Shown: positions 8,591-18,856, counted from the stretch's first letter. The stretch is DNA of 64,000 nt from Ralstonia pickettii (GCF_000607165.1 NZ_JFZG01000003.1:434001-498000); one strand, 5' to 3'. Numbers and translations are program-made. The notes: generated by a model from the letters alone, not told the origin.

Positions 8591-10132
8591 ATGAGCGACA
8601 AACTCATTATTTTCGATACCACCTTGCGCGACGGCGAGCAGTCCCCTGGGGCGTCGATGACCAAGGAAGAGAAGATCCGCATCGCCAAGCAGCTTGAGCG
8701 GCTCAAGGTGGACGTGATCGAAGCCGGCTTCGCGGCCAGCTCCAACGGTGACTTCGAGGCGATCCGCGCGATTGCCCAGTCGGTCAAGGATTCGCGCATT
8801 TGCTCGCTGGCCCGTGCGAATGACCGCGATATTTCCCGCGCCGCTGAGGCGCTCAAGCCGGCCGGCCAGTTTCGTATCCACACGTTCATCGCTACATCGG
8901 CGTTGCACATGGAGAAGAAGCTGCGCATGTCGCCGGATCAGGTGTACGAGCAGGCGCGCCTGGCGGTGCGCTTCGCGCGCCAGTTCACCGACGACATCGA
9001 GTTCTCGCCGGAAGATGGCAGCCGCTCCGACATGGATTTTCTGTGCCGCGTACTGGAAGGCGTGATCGCCGAGGGCGCGACCACCATCAACCTGCCGGAT
9101 ACGGTGGGCTACGCGGTGCCGGAAGGTTATGCCGCGCTGATCCGCTCGGTGCGCGAGCGCATCCCGAATTCCGACAAGGCGGTTTGGTCGGTGCATTGCC
9201 ATAACGACCTTGGAATGGCGGTCGCGAACTCGTTGGCCGCTGTCAAACTGGGCGGCGCACGCCAGATCGAATGCACGATCAACGGCCTGGGCGAGCGTGC
9301 CGGCAATACCAGCCTCGAAGAGGTGGTGATGGCCGTGAAGACGCGTCGCGACTACTTCAATCTCGACGTTGGTGTCGATACCACGCAGATCGTGCCGGCA
9401 TCCAAGCTGGTTTCGCAGATCACCGGTTTTGTCGTCCAGCCGAACAAGGCTGTCGTGGGCGCCAACGCGTTCGCGCACGCTTCGGGCATCCACCAGGATG
9501 GGGTGCTCAAGGCGCGCGACACATACGAAATCATGCGTGCCGAAGACGTGGGCTGGACAGCCAACAAGATTGTCCTGGGCAAACTCTCGGGCCGCAATGC
9601 GTTCAAACAGCGCCTGCAGGAACTGGGCATTGAGCTCGACTCAGAAGCCGAACTGAACGCAGCCTTCACCCGCTTCAAGGAGCTGGCTGATCAAAAGGCC
9701 GAGATCTTTGATGAGGACATCGTCGCCATCGTTTCGAACGAAGCACAGCACAGCGAGGGCGAGCATTTCCGGTTCGTGTCGCTGGCCCAACGTTCGGAAA
9801 CTGGTGAGCGTCCACACGCGCGCATCGTCTTCGTTGCAGACGGCAAGGAAGTGACGGGCGAAGCGGAGGGCAATGGCCCGGTTGACGCGACGCTCAATGC
9901 GATTGAGAGCAAGGTCGCCAGTGGCGCCGAGCAGCTGCTGTATTCGGTTAACGCCATCACGACAGGCACTCAGGCGCAGGGCGAAGTGACGGTGCGGCTG
10001 TCCAAGTCGGGCCGCATCGTCAACGGTGTGGGTACCGATCCGGACATCGTTGCGGCTTCGGCCAAGGCTTACCTTGCCGCACTGAACAAGCTGCAGGACA
10101 AGAGCAGCGAAAAACTCAACCCGCAGATCTGA
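8591..10132 (+). CDS. leuA: 2-isopropylmalate synthase
   Basis: A 513-residue enzyme that condenses acetyl-CoA with 2-oxoisovalerate, the committed step to leucine. The TIM-barrel domain starts with [18 protein letters not shown] (metal-binding Asp). It has the metal ligands HCHND and the [13 protein letters not shown] loop. The C-terminal allosteric leucine-binding domain covers about residues 390-500. The ATG at 8591 has AGGAG 6 nt upstream; the frame is open much further upstream but that part contains the leader and terminator. Control is probably by attenuation plus leucine feedback. Confidence 0.96.
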   Translation: MSDKLIIFDTTLRDGEQSPGASMTKEEKIRIAKQLERLKVDVIEAGFAASSNGDFEAIRAIAQSVKDSRICSLARANDRDISRAAEALKPAGQFRIHTFIATSALHMEKKLRMSPDQVYEQARLAVRFARQFTDDIEFSPEDGSRSDMDFLCRVLEGVIAEGATTINLPDTVGYAVPEGYAALIRSVRERIPNSDKAVWSVHCHNDLGMAVANSLAAVKLGGARQIECTINGLGERAGNTSLEEVVMAVKTRRDYFNLDVGVDTTQIVPASKLVSQITGFVVQPNKAVVGANAFAHASGIHQDGVLKARDTYEIMRAEDVGWTANKIVLGKLSGRNAFKQRLQELGIELDSEAELNAAFTRFKELADQKAEIFDEDIVAIVSNEAQHSEGEHFRFVSLAQRSETGERPHARIVFVADGKEVTGEAEGNGPVDATLNAIESKVASGAEQLLYSVNAITTGTQAQGEVTVRLSKSGRIVNGVGTDPDIVAASAKAYLAALNKLQDKSSEKLNPQI

Positions 10133-10376
10133 TCGCGGGTTTTACCAACACACGCAGGAGTCAGCCCAGACCCCAACACGATCACCACTGAGCGCGCACC
10201 CGGTTATCCACCGGAACGCGAAGCGGGTGCGGCGGCACTGGACACGTCAGGAGCGTGCGCCATGCCAGCCGTCTTTGAGAGCGATGTCTGTGCGATCCAC
10301 GACATGGCCGACCCGAATGTCCACGCCAGGCGATGCGCCCCGCGTGGATGTTGCCGTTCTGGCGTTTAGCGCTGGC

Positions 10377-10901
10377 TTACCGACTGGAATCGTGATCGTG
10401 GTCGTACATCGGGTCTGGGCTGACCTGCGTGAGGCGCACGATGCCGTCGCGATCGAAATAGAAGTTCATCAGCGATGGCCACACGCCCTCGTGCCTAAAG
10501 CGATACGACCACACCTGCCGATCCATCAGCCGGAAATAGGCGGTCTCTTCGGGCTTGCCGAACGTCTGCAGCACGTCAGCTCGCGTCGCTGTGCCGACGC
10601 GGATCTGCGCAAAATCCATTGTGGTCAGAATCTGCCGGAATGAGACAAGCTTGCCGCTCGCATCGAAATCAGCGGCATATGTGAATTGCCCATAGGGCTG
10701 CGTTGGATATAGCCAGCGCGTGCCGCCATTCGCACGCGGATACCTCTCGGGCGGTTTGCCAAAGCGGGCTTCCACGGCAGAAGCAGGTTGGCCGACCAGT
10801 GCTTCGCCCGTTTGTATGGGCGCCAGCACGGTACACGCGCACATTGATGTCAGCGCTACAGCGAGCAGCGCCGCGCTCCGCCATATTGATCGAATGCTCA
10901 C
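10377..10901 (-). CDS. Small outer-membrane-assembly-like lipoprotein (SmpA/OmlA-like fold suspected)
   Basis: About 174 residues from a GTG at 10901, preceded by GGGAGA. The N-terminus has a basic stretch, a hydrophobic core (SAALLAVALTSM) and then CAC, so it is probably lipidated, although the lipobox is poor. Two blocks look related: EALVGQPASAVEARFGKPPERY and IRVGTATRADVLQTFGKPEETA. This repeated G-x-(T/S)-x-x-(D/E)-V-x-x-x-FG-x-P motif is typical of BamE/SmpA-like lipoproteins. It is divergent from the ABC binding-protein gene. The start and function are uncertain. Confidence 0.75.
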   Translation of the reverse strand: MSIRSIWRSAALLAVALTSMCACTVLAPIQTGEALVGQPASAVEARFGKPPERYPRANGGTRWLYPTQPYGQFTYAADFDASGKLVSFRQILTTMDFAQIRVGTATRADVLQTFGKPEETAYFRLMDRQVWSYRFRHEGVWPSLMNFYFDRDGIVRLTQVSPDPMYDHDHDSSR

Positions 10902-11004
10902 AATGATTCTCCCGGGGCTTTCAGTGTAGGAGCCCGTGCGAGTGGTGCTGGCTTGTGCCGACATGCAACGGCGCTTTACCATCCGCGCTTCACGGAGATT
11001 TGCC

Positions 11005-12264
11005 ATGGTGTTTCGTTGGTTTGTGGCCGCGCTGGCGGCTGTAGGGTTGTGTGGCGCGGCAACTGCCCAGCCTGAAGCAGCGCCAATCCGGCTGGCGCTG
11101 ATTGAAGGGCTGTCTGGCCCGTTTGCCAATGCTGGCGAGGCGGTGGATCGCAATCTGCGCATGGCCATTGAGAACGTCAATGCACGCGGCGGTGTGAAGC
11201 TGCCCGATGGCCGTCATCCGCTTGCGCTCGTGCGCTTCGATAGTAAAAACACCGTCGACGAATCGTTGCTGCAATTGCAAGCCGCTACGGACGGGGGTAT
11301 CCGTTTCGTTCTGCAGGGCAATAGTTCGGCGGCTGCGGCTGCGTTGTCGACGTCGATTTCGCGCCACAACGACCGTCATCCGGACGCGCGCGTGCTGTTC
11401 CTGAACTACGCCGCCGTCGATCCGGCGCTGACCAACGAGGCATGCAGCTTCTGGCATTTCCGCTTCGACGCGTCGGCAGATATGCGCATGCACGCGCTGA
11501 CGGAAGTGATTCGCGCGGACAAGGCGATCAAAAGGGTCTATCTGATTGGGCAGGACTACACGTTCGGTCGCCAGGTGGCGCAATCGGCGCGTCAGCAGTT
11601 GGGTGAGAAGCGGCCGGACATAGCGATCGTGGGCGAGGTTCTGCACCCGATCGGCAAGGTGAAGGACTTTGCGCCGTATGTGGCGCGCATTGCCGCGTCG
11701 GGTGCGGATACGGTCATCACCGGCAACTGGGGCAACGATCTGACGCTGCTCGTCAAGGCCGCACGAGATGCCGGGCTCAAGGCGCGCTTCTTTACGTTTT
11801 ATGGCAACTCGCTCGGCGCACCAGGCGCGATGGGCGAAGCCGGCGTCGGTCGCGTGGTGGCCGTGGCAGAGTGGCACCCGAACCTGGGTGGCGCCAAGTC
11901 CGATGCGTTCTATAGGGCCTTCCGTGCCCGCTATCCGGCACCCGCCGACGACTACCCACTGCTGCGCGACCAGATGATGATCGACATGCTGGCCGCTGCC
12001 ATCGAGCGGGCCGGTACCACGGAGGCCACCGCCGTGGCACGTGCGCTGGAAGGCGCATCGCTGGACAACGGCTTCCACCGCGTCACCTTGCGAGCGGACG
12101 ATCATCAGGCCATACAGCCGCTTATCGTCACGCAGATGGAGCGGGCGGGTACGCTTGGTGCGCCCTTCGATATCGAGGGCTCCGGCTACGGTTTTCGTAC
12201 GCTCAAAGTGATTCCTGCTTCGCAAACCGCTTTGCCGACAACTTGCAAAATGGTGCGCCACTGA
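11005..12264 (+). CDS. ABC-type substrate-binding protein (branched-chain amino acid/amide family)
   Basis: A 419-residue periplasmic binding protein of the Leu/Ile/Val-binding (type I fold) family. The ATG at 11005 begins a clean signal peptide (MVFRWFVAALAAVGLCGAATA) and has GGAG upstream; the in-frame ATG at 10936 would place a charged segment before it. The mature part opens with APIRLALIEGLSGPFANAGE, the usual first strand and binding loop. No permease or ATPase genes adjoin it, so it is an orphan binding protein or works with a transporter elsewhere. The ligand is unknown. Confidence 0.85.
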   Translation: MVFRWFVAALAAVGLCGAATAQPEAAPIRLALIEGLSGPFANAGEAVDRNLRMAIENVNARGGVKLPDGRHPLALVRFDSKNTVDESLLQLQAATDGGIRFVLQGNSSAAAAALSTSISRHNDRHPDARVLFLNYAAVDPALTNEACSFWHFRFDASADMRMHALTEVIRADKAIKRVYLIGQDYTFGRQVAQSARQQLGEKRPDIAIVGEVLHPIGKVKDFAPYVARIAASGADTVITGNWGNDLTLLVKAARDAGLKARFFTFYGNSLGAPGAMGEAGVGRVVAVAEWHPNLGGAKSDAFYRAFRARYPAPADDYPLLRDQMMIDMLAAAIERAGTTEATAVARALEGASLDNGFHRVTLRADDHQAIQPLIVTQMERAGTLGAPFDIEGSGYGFRTLKVIPASQTALPTTCKMVRH

Positions 12265-12281
12265 GCGGGATGACACAGAAC

Positions 12282-12311
12282 TGTCGTCAGGGCGGGGTTC
12301 TGGGCTATAAT
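12282..12311 (+). promoter_or_regulatory. Predicted rpsO promoter
   Basis: A consensus -10 box TATAAT at 12306-12311 has a weak -35 candidate TGTCGT at 12282-12287 (18 nt spacing). Confidence 0.5.
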
Positions 12312-12427
12312 CGCGGTCTTGCTGTCCAGACCGGTTTTGGATCGGGTGGGTAGCAAGATCATTGTTCAACACGGCACCAACGGCGGCTATTCAGGCGCTG
12401 CAGTGTCCGCAAGTCAAAGGAATCAAA

Positions 12428-12697
12428 ATGTCCGTCGCTGACATCAAGAAGCAAGACATCGTCAAAGATAACGGCCGCAGCGCCAACGACACGGGTAGCC
12501 CGGAAGTGCAGGTTGCACTGCTGACTGCCCGCATCAACGAACTGCAGCCGCACTTCAAGGCGCACATGAAGGATCACCACAGCCGTCGCGGCCTGCTCCG
12601 CATGGTGAGCCGTCGTCGCCGTCTGCTGGACTACCTCAAGAGCAAGGACGCTGACCGTTACACCGCGCTGGTTGCAAAGCTGGGTCTGCGTAAGTAA
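12428..12697 (+). CDS. rpsO: 30S ribosomal protein S15
   Basis: An 89-residue primary 16S rRNA-binding protein of the small subunit platform. Family marks are [22 protein letters not shown], the conserved [21 protein letters not shown] and the C-terminal Lys. The ATG at 12428 gives the exact family length; the in-frame start at 12362 does not. The order rpsO-pnp is the same as in E. coli. The roughly 110-nt 5' leader could carry an autoregulatory fold, which was not resolved here. Confidence 0.97.
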   Translation: MSVADIKKQDIVKDNGRSANDTGSPEVQVALLTARINELQPHFKAHMKDHHSRRGLLRMVSRRRRLLDYLKSKDADRYTALVAKLGLRK

Positions 12698-12730
12698 TGG
12701 TGGGTATCACGCACTGCGCGTGATGAAAAG

Positions 12731-12768
12731 TGCCTGCGTCAGCGTGCTGATGCAGGCATTTTGTTTTT
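12731..12768 (+). terminator. Rho-independent terminator after rpsO
   Basis: Stem TGCCTGCGTCAGC / GCTGATGCAGGCA (one G-T pair) followed by TTTTGTTTTT. It separates rpsO from pnp, so pnp needs its own promoter or read-through. Confidence 0.88.
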
Positions 12769-12810
12769 GGCGGCCGCGTTTGTGGCCGCGCCGGGCAACC
12801 GGTGAGTGAT

Positions 12811-12920
12811 GGCAGCCGGCCGATTCAATCGATGAGGCGGCTGCCATGGACCGGAGGCGGCAGGAAGCAGGGCCTTGTGTCATTCCAGCGCGGCGTTGGT
12901 GCCAGCGCGGCGCTGGAATG
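12811..12920 (+). promoter_or_regulatory. Structured pnp leader with two stem-loops
   Basis: Two hairpins lie between rpsO and pnp: GGCAGCCG (12811-12818) with CGGCTGCC (12838-12845), and the 11-bp CATTCCAGCGC (12881-12891) with GCGCTGGAATG (12910-12920). The second has further pairing in its loop. In E. coli a long hairpin in the pnp leader is cut by RNase III for PNPase autoregulation; the same role here is inference. No terminator T-tract follows either stem. Confidence 0.55.
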
Positions 12921-13029
12921 GCATAAAACACACCTCTGCAACCGCACCGTCTTCCGGAACGTGTTTGTCGCGGCGTAATGGAAATCGACTTTGAATCGTC
13001 GGTGCCGCGAATACCGAACAGGAGAAAAC

Positions 13030-15198
13030 ATGTTCAACAAGATCGTCAAAGAATTCCAGTGGGGCGGCCATAAGGTCCGCATGGAAACGGGTGAGATCGC
13101 CCGCCAGGCGAGCGGCGCTGTGCTGCTCGACATGGACGACACCGTCGTGCTCGCTACCGTGGTGGGCGCCAAGAACCCGAAGCCGGGTCAGGACTTCTTC
13201 CCGCTGACCGTCGATTACCTCGAGAAGACCTACGCTGCGGGCAAGATTCCCGGTGGCTTCTTCAAGCGTGAAGGCCGTCCGTCGGAAAACGAAACGCTGA
13301 CCTCGCGCCTGATCGATCGTCCGCTGCGTCCGCTGTTCCCGGAAGGCTTCTACAACGAAGTCCAGGTCGTCATCCACGTGCTGTCGATCAACCCGGAAGT
13401 GCCGGCCGACATCCCGGCGCTGGTCGCTGCTTCGGCTGCGCTGGCTGTGTCGGGTCTGCCGTTCAACGGCCCGGTGGGCGCTGCCCGCGTGGGTTACAAG
13501 GATGGCCAGTACCTGCTGAACCCAAACCGTGCGCAACTCGCGCATTCCGATCTGGACCTGGTTGTGGCCGGTACCGAGCGTGCCGTGCTGATGGTCGAAT
13601 CCGAAGCGCAGCAGTTGTCGGAAGAAGTGATGCTGGGCGCCGTGGTGTATGGCCACGAGCAAATGCAGATCGCCATCAACGCGATCCACGAACTGGTGCG
13701 CGACGGCGGCAAGCCTGAGTGGGATTGGCAAGCGGCTCCGAAGAACGAAGCGCTGGTCGCCAAGGTGTCCGAACTCGGCCTGGCTGATCTGCAAGCTGCA
13801 TACCAATTGCGCCAGAAGTCGGCCCGCAGCCAGAAGCTGAAGGAAGTCTACAAGTCGGTTGCCGCCAAGCTGGCCGAGGCCGGTGTGGAAGCCGACGGCG
13901 TGGAAGTCGACAACATCCTGTTTGAGCTGGAATCGAAGATCGTGCGCGGTCAGATCCTGAGCGGCGAACCGCGTATCGACGGCCGCGACACCCGCACGGT
14001 GCGCCCGATCGAGATCCGCTCGTCGGTGCTGCCGCGTGCGCACGGCTCGGCCCTGTTCACGCGTGGTGAAACGCAAGCGCTGGTGGTGGCCACCCTGGGC
14101 ACCAAGAGCGACGAGCAGATCATCGACGCGCTGCAAGGCGAGTACCGTGACCGCTTCATGCTTCACTACAACATGCCGCCGTTCGCCACGGGCGAAACCG
14201 GCCGCGTGGGAAGCCCGAAGCGCCGCGAAGTCGGCCACGGCCGTCTGGCCAAGCGCGCGCTGATCCCGGTGCTGCCGAAGGACGATGAATTCGCTTACAC
14301 GATCCGTCTGGTGTCCGAAATCACTGAGTCGAACGGTTCGTCGTCGATGGCTTCGGTGTGCGGCGGCTCGCTGTCGCTGATGGACGCTGGCGTGCCCATC
14401 AAGGCGCACGTGGCCGGCGTGGCCATGGGCCTGATCCTGGAAGGCAACAAGTTCGCAGTGCTGACCGACATCCTCGGTGACGAAGATCACCTGGGCGATA
14501 TGGACTTCAAGGTCGCTGGTACCGACGCTGGTATTACCGCACTGCAGATGGACATCAAGGTGCAGGGCATCACCAAGGAAATCATGCAGGTGGCACTGGC
14601 ACAAGCCAAGGAAGGCCGTCTGCACATCCTGGGCAAGATGCAGGCAGCCATGGGCGGCGCACGCACGGAGCTGTCGGAGCACGCTCCGCGCATGATCACG
14701 GTCAAGATCAATCCGGAGAAGATCCGCGACGTGATCGGCAAGGGCGGTTCGACCATCCAGGCGCTGACCAAGGAAACCGGCTGCACGATCGACATCCAGG
14801 AAGACGGCACGATCACCATCGCGTCGACGTCGTCGGAAGGCATGGCAGAAGCCAAGCGCCGCATCGAAGGCATCACAGCAGAAGCCGAAGTGGGCAAGAT
14901 CTATAACGGCACCGTGCTGAAGCTGCTGGATTTCGGCGCAATCGTAAACATCCTGCCGGGCAAGGATGGTCTGCTGCACATCTCGGAAATCGCCAATGAG
15001 CGCGTGAACCAGGTTTCCGACTATGTGAAGGAAGGCCAGGCTGTGCGCGTGAAGCTGCTGAGCACCGACGAGAAGGGCCGCATGCGTCTGTCGATCAAGG
15101 CTGCCAAGGCTGAAGAAGGCGACGTACCGGCCGCTGCACCGCAAGCACCGGGTGCTGACGACGCTGCCTCGCAACAACAGCAGCAACAGCAGCAGTAA
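13030..15198 (+). CDS. pnp: Polyribonucleotide nucleotidyltransferase (PNPase)
   Basis: A 722-residue 3'-5' phosphorolytic exoribonuclease of the RNA degradosome. Two RNase PH domains (about residues 10-230 and 310-540) flank an all-alpha domain. The second PH domain has [24 protein letters not shown] and the metal site [20 protein letters not shown] ([16 protein letters not shown], about 560-615) and S1 ([20 protein letters not shown], about 620-690) domains follow. The C-terminus ends in a run of eight glutamines. The ATG at 13030 has AGGAG upstream and matches the family start [14 protein letters not shown]. Confidence 0.97.
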   Translation: MFNKIVKEFQWGGHKVRMETGEIARQASGAVLLDMDDTVVLATVVGAKNPKPGQDFFPLTVDYLEKTYAAGKIPGGFFKREGRPSENETLTSRLIDRPLRPLFPEGFYNEVQVVIHVLSINPEVPADIPALVAASAALAVSGLPFNGPVGAARVGYKDGQYLLNPNRAQLAHSDLDLVVAGTERAVLMVESEAQQLSEEVMLGAVVYGHEQMQIAINAIHELVRDGGKPEWDWQAAPKNEALVAKVSELGLADLQAAYQLRQKSARSQKLKEVYKSVAAKLAEAGVEADGVEVDNILFELESKIVRGQILSGEPRIDGRDTRTVRPIEIRSSVLPRAHGSALFTRGETQALVVATLGTKSDEQIIDALQGEYRDRFMLHYNMPPFATGETGRVGSPKRREVGHGRLAKRALIPVLPKDDEFAYTIRLVSEITESNGSSSMASVCGGSLSLMDAGVPIKAHVAGVAMGLILEGNKFAVLTDILGDEDHLGDMDFKVAGTDAGITALQMDIKVQGITKEIMQVALAQAKEGRLHILGKMQAAMGGARTELSEHAPRMITVKINPEKIRDVIGKGGSTIQALTKETGCTIDIQEDGTITIASTSSEGMAEAKRRIEGITAEAEVGKIYNGTVLKLLDFGAIVNILPGKDGLLHISEIANERVNQVSDYVKEGQAVRVKLLSTDEKGRMRLSIKAAKAEEGDVPAAAPQAPGADDAASQQQQQQQQ

Positions 15199-15217
15199 GC
15201 GGGCAGTTTCCGCTAAG

Positions 15218-15249
15218 AAAAACGGCTGGACGATGTCCAGCCGTTTTTT
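15218..15249 (+). terminator. Rho-independent terminator of pnp
   Basis: Stem AACGGCTGGAC-GAT-GTCCAGCCGTT followed by a run of T, about 20 nt after the pnp stop. Confidence 0.95.
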
Positions 15250-15298
15250 TGTTTACACTGCGTCGCGAGTTCCTCCCGTTGCCCCTTCGCGCCCCATC

Positions 15299-16252
15299 AT
15301 GAGTCGCCTGTTCGAGCAAAATCGCATCGCCATCGTCTGGGATTTCGACAAGACGCTGATCCCGCGCTACATGCAAGTGCCGCTGTTCGATCGCTTCAAT
15401 ATCGCCGAGCAGGGTTTTTGGGACGAGGTGGCCGCAGGCTCGCGCGAAATCGAATCGCGCGGCCAGAAGGTCAACCACGAAACGTTCTACCTCAACGTGC
15501 TGCTGCGCCATGTGCGCGACGGCCGCATGGGTGGCCTCGACAATGCCACGCTCCGTGAACTGGGCGCCGAACTCGAATTCTTCCCCGGCGTGACCGATTT
15601 CTTCGAGCGCAGCAAAGCGTGGGTGCGCGACAACGCAACCTACCAAGCGTTCGACATCAAGCTTGAGCACTACATCGTCAGCACGGGCCTGACGGAGATG
15701 ATCAAGGGCTCGCCCATCGCCCCATACATCGACGGCGTGTGGGGCTGTGAATTCCTTGAGGCGCCCGACGCCAACGCTGATGGCAGGCAGGTCGTCTCGG
15801 AAATCATCTACGCCATCGACAACACCACCAAGACGCGCGCACTGTTTGAGATCAACAAGGGCGTCAACAAGCACCCGGAAGCGGTGAGTGTGAACTCGTC
15901 GATTGCCGAGGACGAGCGCCGCGTGCCGTTCGCCAACATGATCTATGTGGCTGATGGGCCGAGCGATATTCCGGCGTTTTCGGTCGCGCGCAAGGGCGGT
16001 GGTCGCACCTATGCTGTCTACAACCCAGAGAGTCCGCGCTCGTTCGAGCAGGCCGACAACTTGCGTGCCGATGATCGCGTCGACATGCTCGGCCCGGCCG
16101 ACTATCGCGCCGGCTCGCCGACGGAGATGTGGCTCAAGTTGCATATCGGCAAGATCGCCGACGGCATCGTTCACGGCAAACAAGAAATCATGCGCGAAAC
16201 CACGCGCGGCATTCCGCAGCACTTTGTCGAACCGAAGCGTAGCGTCTCGTAA
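15299..16252 (+). CDS. HAD-family hydrolase (haloacid dehalogenase-like phosphatase)
   Basis: A 317-residue HAD-superfamily protein. Motif I is IVWDFDKTLIPRYM at about residues 11-24, with the nucleophile and acid Asp pair. Motif II is the Ser/Thr of YIVSTGLTEMI. Motif IV is IYVADGPSDIPAFSVA with the Mg-binding Asp residues. The substrate is unknown. The ATG at 15299 lies just after the pnp terminator; in-frame codons upstream fall inside that terminator. The quinone oxidoreductase gene begins 39 nt downstream. Confidence 0.88.
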   Translation: MSRLFEQNRIAIVWDFDKTLIPRYMQVPLFDRFNIAEQGFWDEVAAGSREIESRGQKVNHETFYLNVLLRHVRDGRMGGLDNATLRELGAELEFFPGVTDFFERSKAWVRDNATYQAFDIKLEHYIVSTGLTEMIKGSPIAPYIDGVWGCEFLEAPDANADGRQVVSEIIYAIDNTTKTRALFEINKGVNKHPEAVSVNSSIAEDERRVPFANMIYVADGPSDIPAFSVARKGGGRTYAVYNPESPRSFEQADNLRADDRVDMLGPADYRAGSPTEMWLKLHIGKIADGIVHGKQEIMRETTRGIPQHFVEPKRSVS

Positions 16253-16291
16253 CTCACGCGCAGCGTCGTAACCCTCATCGATCCGATTCCC

Positions 16292-17296
16292 ATGAAAGCG
16301 ATTGAAATCACCCAATACGGTGGCCCCGAAGTCTTGAAGCTGGGCGAGCGCCCGATGCCGGAGGCCAAGGCCGGCGAGGTACTGATCCGCGTGCGTGCAG
16401 CGGGCGTGAACCGGCCTGATGTGTTCCAGCGGACGGGCAACTATCCAGTGCCGCCCGGCGCCTCCGATATTCCGGGGCTTGAAGTTGCTGGCGAGATCGT
16501 CAGTGGCGATCTGGCGCACGCCGACAATCGCTACGGCCTGAAGGTGGGTGATCGCGTCTGCGCGCTGGTACAAGGCGGCGGCTATGCGGAGTTCTGCACA
16601 GCGCCGCTGGGCCAAGTGCTGCCCGTGCCGGCCGGCTTGTCCGATATCGAAGCCGCTGCATTGCCGGAGAACTATTTCACCGTGTGGTCGAACGTGTTCG
16701 ACCGCGGCTTGCTGGGGCAGGGCGCACACGGCGCCGATGAAACGCTGCTCGTGCAGGGGGGCTCCAGCGGGATCGGCACGACGGCGATTCAGATCGCGTC
16801 TGCGTTGGGTCACCGCGTGTTCGCCACTGCGGGTAGCGCCGACAAGTGCGAGGCCTGCGTCGAACTCGGCGCCACGCGCGCCATCAACTACAAGACCGAA
16901 GATTTCGTCGAAATCGTCAAGACCGAGACAGGACGCGGCGCCGACGTGGTGCTCGACATGGTCGGCGGCAGCTATGTCGCGCGCGAAATTGCCTGCACCG
17001 CCGATGACGGCCGCATCGTATTGATCGCGTTGCTGGGCGGCGCCAAGGCCGAGGTGCCACTGGGCGACATCCTGCGCCGGCGCATTACGCTGACGGGCTC
17101 GACGCTGCGTCCGCGTCCGGTTGCATTCAAGGCGGCCATCGCGGCCAATCTGTATAAGACGGTCTGGCCGTTGCTCGTGTCCGGGCGCATCAAGCCGGTC
17201 GTGCATGAGGTCTTACTGGCCGCACAGGCGGCCCAGGCGCATACCTTGATGGAATCGAGTGCTCACATCGGCAAGATTATGTTGGTTTGGGATTGA
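16292..17296 (+). CDS. NAD(P)H quinone oxidoreductase (zinc-free MDR family)
   Basis: A 334-residue medium-chain reductase of the quinone-oxidoreductase/PIG3 group. The GroES-like domain is N-terminal (MKAIEITQYGGPEVLKLGE). The nucleotide-binding domain has LVQGGSSGIGTTAIQIASA at about residues 150-168 and the GxxxKxE-type ATAGSADKCEACVELGATRAINY segment just after. No structural or catalytic zinc cysteines are seen. It probably reduces quinones with NADPH by one electron. It is probably co-transcribed with the HAD gene. Confidence 0.9.
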   Translation: MKAIEITQYGGPEVLKLGERPMPEAKAGEVLIRVRAAGVNRPDVFQRTGNYPVPPGASDIPGLEVAGEIVSGDLAHADNRYGLKVGDRVCALVQGGGYAEFCTAPLGQVLPVPAGLSDIEAAALPENYFTVWSNVFDRGLLGQGAHGADETLLVQGGSSGIGTTAIQIASALGHRVFATAGSADKCEACVELGATRAINYKTEDFVEIVKTETGRGADVVLDMVGGSYVAREIACTADDGRIVLIALLGGAKAEVPLGDILRRRITLTGSTLRPRPVAFKAAIAANLYKTVWPLLVSGRIKPVVHEVLLAAQAAQAHTLMESSAHIGKIMLVWD

Positions 17297-17312
17297 CTCT
17301 AAGACGTCAAAA

Positions 17313-17342
17313 TTGACCCCGTTTTTGCCGCCGCGGTAGAAT
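17313..17342 (+). promoter_or_regulatory. Predicted tpiA promoter
   Basis: TTGACC (17313-17318), 18 nt, TAGAAT (17337-17342). It lies 34 nt before the tpiA start. Confidence 0.7.
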
Positions 17343-17375
17343 GCCGGGTTTATTTGACAGTCGACCGGGCAAAAC

Positions 17376-18122
17376 GTGAACGCAAGACCGAAGCTGGTGG
17401 TGGGCAACTGGAAGTTGCATGGCACCCTGAGCGCGAACGCCGCACTGCTTGAACAGATCAAAGCGGCCGGCAAAACCAACGCTACGCTGGCCGTATGTGC
17501 GCCATTCCCGTACCTGGCGCAGTGTCAGTCGCTGCTCGCCGGTTCTGCGGTGGGCTGGGGCGCACAGGACGTGTCGGCTGAAACGCGAGGCGCGTTCACC
17601 GGCGAAGTGGCGGCGTCGATGCTGTCGGAATTTGGCTGTGGCTATGTGATTGTCGGTCATTCCGAGCGTCGCTCGTACCACGGCGAAACCGACGCGCAAG
17701 TGGCGACCAAGGCGCTGCGTGCACTGGAACATGGCATCACCCCGATCGTCTGTGTGGGCGAAACGCTCGCGCAGCGCGAAGCTGGTGAGACCGAGCAGGT
17801 GGTAGCCCGCCAACTGGATGCGGTGCTGGAAGCGCTGTCGGTCGAGCAACTGGGTCGTATCGTCGTGGCGTACGAACCGGTTTGGGCAATCGGCACGGGC
17901 AAGACTGCCACCAGCGAGCAGGCGCAGGCTGTGCACGCGTTCCTGCGCGCACGTGTTGCTGCCCGCGACGCTGGCGTGGCGCAGCGCTTGGCGATTCTGT
18001 ACGGCGGCAGCGTCAAGCCGGACAATGCGGGCGAGTTGTTTGCAATGGCGGACATCGATGGCGGCCTGATCGGCGGTGCATCGCTGAAGGCAGAAGATTT
18101 CCTGGCGATCGGTCGCGCATAA
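17376..18122 (+). CDS. tpiA: Triosephosphate isomerase
   Basis: A 248-residue TIM-barrel enzyme that interconverts dihydroxyacetone phosphate and glyceraldehyde 3-phosphate. Visible active-site parts are the N-terminal GNWKLHG (Lys), the catalytic His in [10 protein letters not shown] (about residues 90-99), the catalytic Glu in [17 protein letters not shown] (about 165-181) and the phosphate-binding [11 protein letters not shown]. The start codon is GTG, which places GNWK at the usual position. The order tpiA-secG-tRNA-Leu-nuo is common in proteobacteria. Confidence 0.97.
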   Translation: MNARPKLVVGNWKLHGTLSANAALLEQIKAAGKTNATLAVCAPFPYLAQCQSLLAGSAVGWGAQDVSAETRGAFTGEVAASMLSEFGCGYVIVGHSERRSYHGETDAQVATKALRALEHGITPIVCVGETLAQREAGETEQVVARQLDAVLEALSVEQLGRIVVAYEPVWAIGTGKTATSEQAQAVHAFLRARVAARDAGVAQRLAILYGGSVKPDNAGELFAMADIDGGLIGGASLKAEDFLAIGRA

Positions 18123-18184
18123 GCGATCGATCGAGTCGCCATGTCACACATGTGCGACTGCAACATATTACTGAGAGAAGCGAA

Positions 18185-18547
18185 ATGGCAATTCTGAAAA
18201 CTCTGCTGCTGGTTGCGCAAATTCTGAGCGCGCTGGGCGTGATCGGCCTAGTGCTGTTGCAGCACGGCAAGGGTGCGGACGTTGGGGCGGCGTTTGGGTC
18301 CGGCGCGTCGGGCAGCTTGTTTGGCGCCACCGGCTCGGCCAACTTTCTGTCGCGTACGACGGCCGTGCTGGCAACCGTGTTCTTCATTGCCACGCTGGCG
18401 CTGACGCTGATCGGCACCAACAAGGGCAGCGTGTCGGCAGGTGTGATGGGTTCGGTTGCGCCTGTTACGTCTACGGCATCGGCACCCGTGGCCTCGGCTC
18501 CTGCTGTTGCTCCGGGCGCAGCTTCCGCGCCCGCTGTGCCAAAGTAA
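18185..18547 (+). CDS. secG: Preprotein translocase subunit SecG
   Basis: A 120-residue inner-membrane subunit of the SecYEG channel with two transmembrane segments (about residues 2-22 and 57-77). The conserved loop LLQHGKGADVGAAFGSGASG lies between them. The tail (about 85-120) is Ala/Pro/Ser-rich, longer than in E. coli, and probably disordered. The ATG at 18185 follows GAGAAG; earlier in-frame codons overlap tpiA. Confidence 0.95.
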   Translation: MAILKTLLLVAQILSALGVIGLVLLQHGKGADVGAAFGSGASGSLFGATGSANFLSRTTAVLATVFFIATLALTLIGTNKGSVSAGVMGSVAPVTSTASAPVASAPAVAPGAASAPAVPK

Positions 18548-18620
18548 TTTGATGTAACGATCGCGGCGTACCGATGGGGTTTTCCGGCGCGCTGCGAGGC
18601 ATAAGATTTTTGTTTGTGCA

Positions 18621-18650
18621 TTGAACAAAAGCTTTGCTTTGCGGTAGAAT
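18621..18650 (+). promoter_or_regulatory. Predicted promoter of tRNA-Leu (and possibly nuo)
   Basis: TTGAAC (18621-18626), 18 nt, TAGAAT (18645-18650). The -10 context (GGTAGAATGC) resembles the tpiA promoter. Transcription would start near 18657, 70 nt before the tRNA. Confidence 0.65.
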
Positions 18651-18726
18651 GCAAGGCTTGAAACAAAGCGGGAAACGGCAAGGGCGTTAAGTCTCAACCG
18701 GGTTCCTGATAGAGTTTCTTCCCCCA

Positions 18727-18811
18727 GCCGACGTGGTGAAATTGGTAGACACGCTATCTTGAGGGGGTAGTGGCGAAAGCTGTGCGAGTTCGAGTCTCGC
18801 CGTCGGCACCA
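18727..18811 (+). tRNA. tRNA-Leu (anticodon GAG)
   Basis: The 85-nt sequence begins GCCGACG and ends CGTCGGC plus an encoded ACCA. The anticodon stem CTATC/GGTAG encloses the loop TTGAGGG, giving anticodon GAG, which reads CUC and CUU. It has the long variable arm of class II tRNAs and the T-arm GCGAGTTCGAGTCTCGC. No terminator is seen between it and nuoA, so nuo may be co-transcribed. Confidence 0.95.
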
Positions 18812-18856
18812 ATCAAATTCGGGGTCTGTTCAACGGGATGTTCCGCGCAGGCCCCT

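Noticed and set aside
10227-10643. A 138-codon plus-strand frame opposite the small lipoprotein gene
   Set aside because: It is mostly the antisense of that gene, shows no family features and has no ribosome site.
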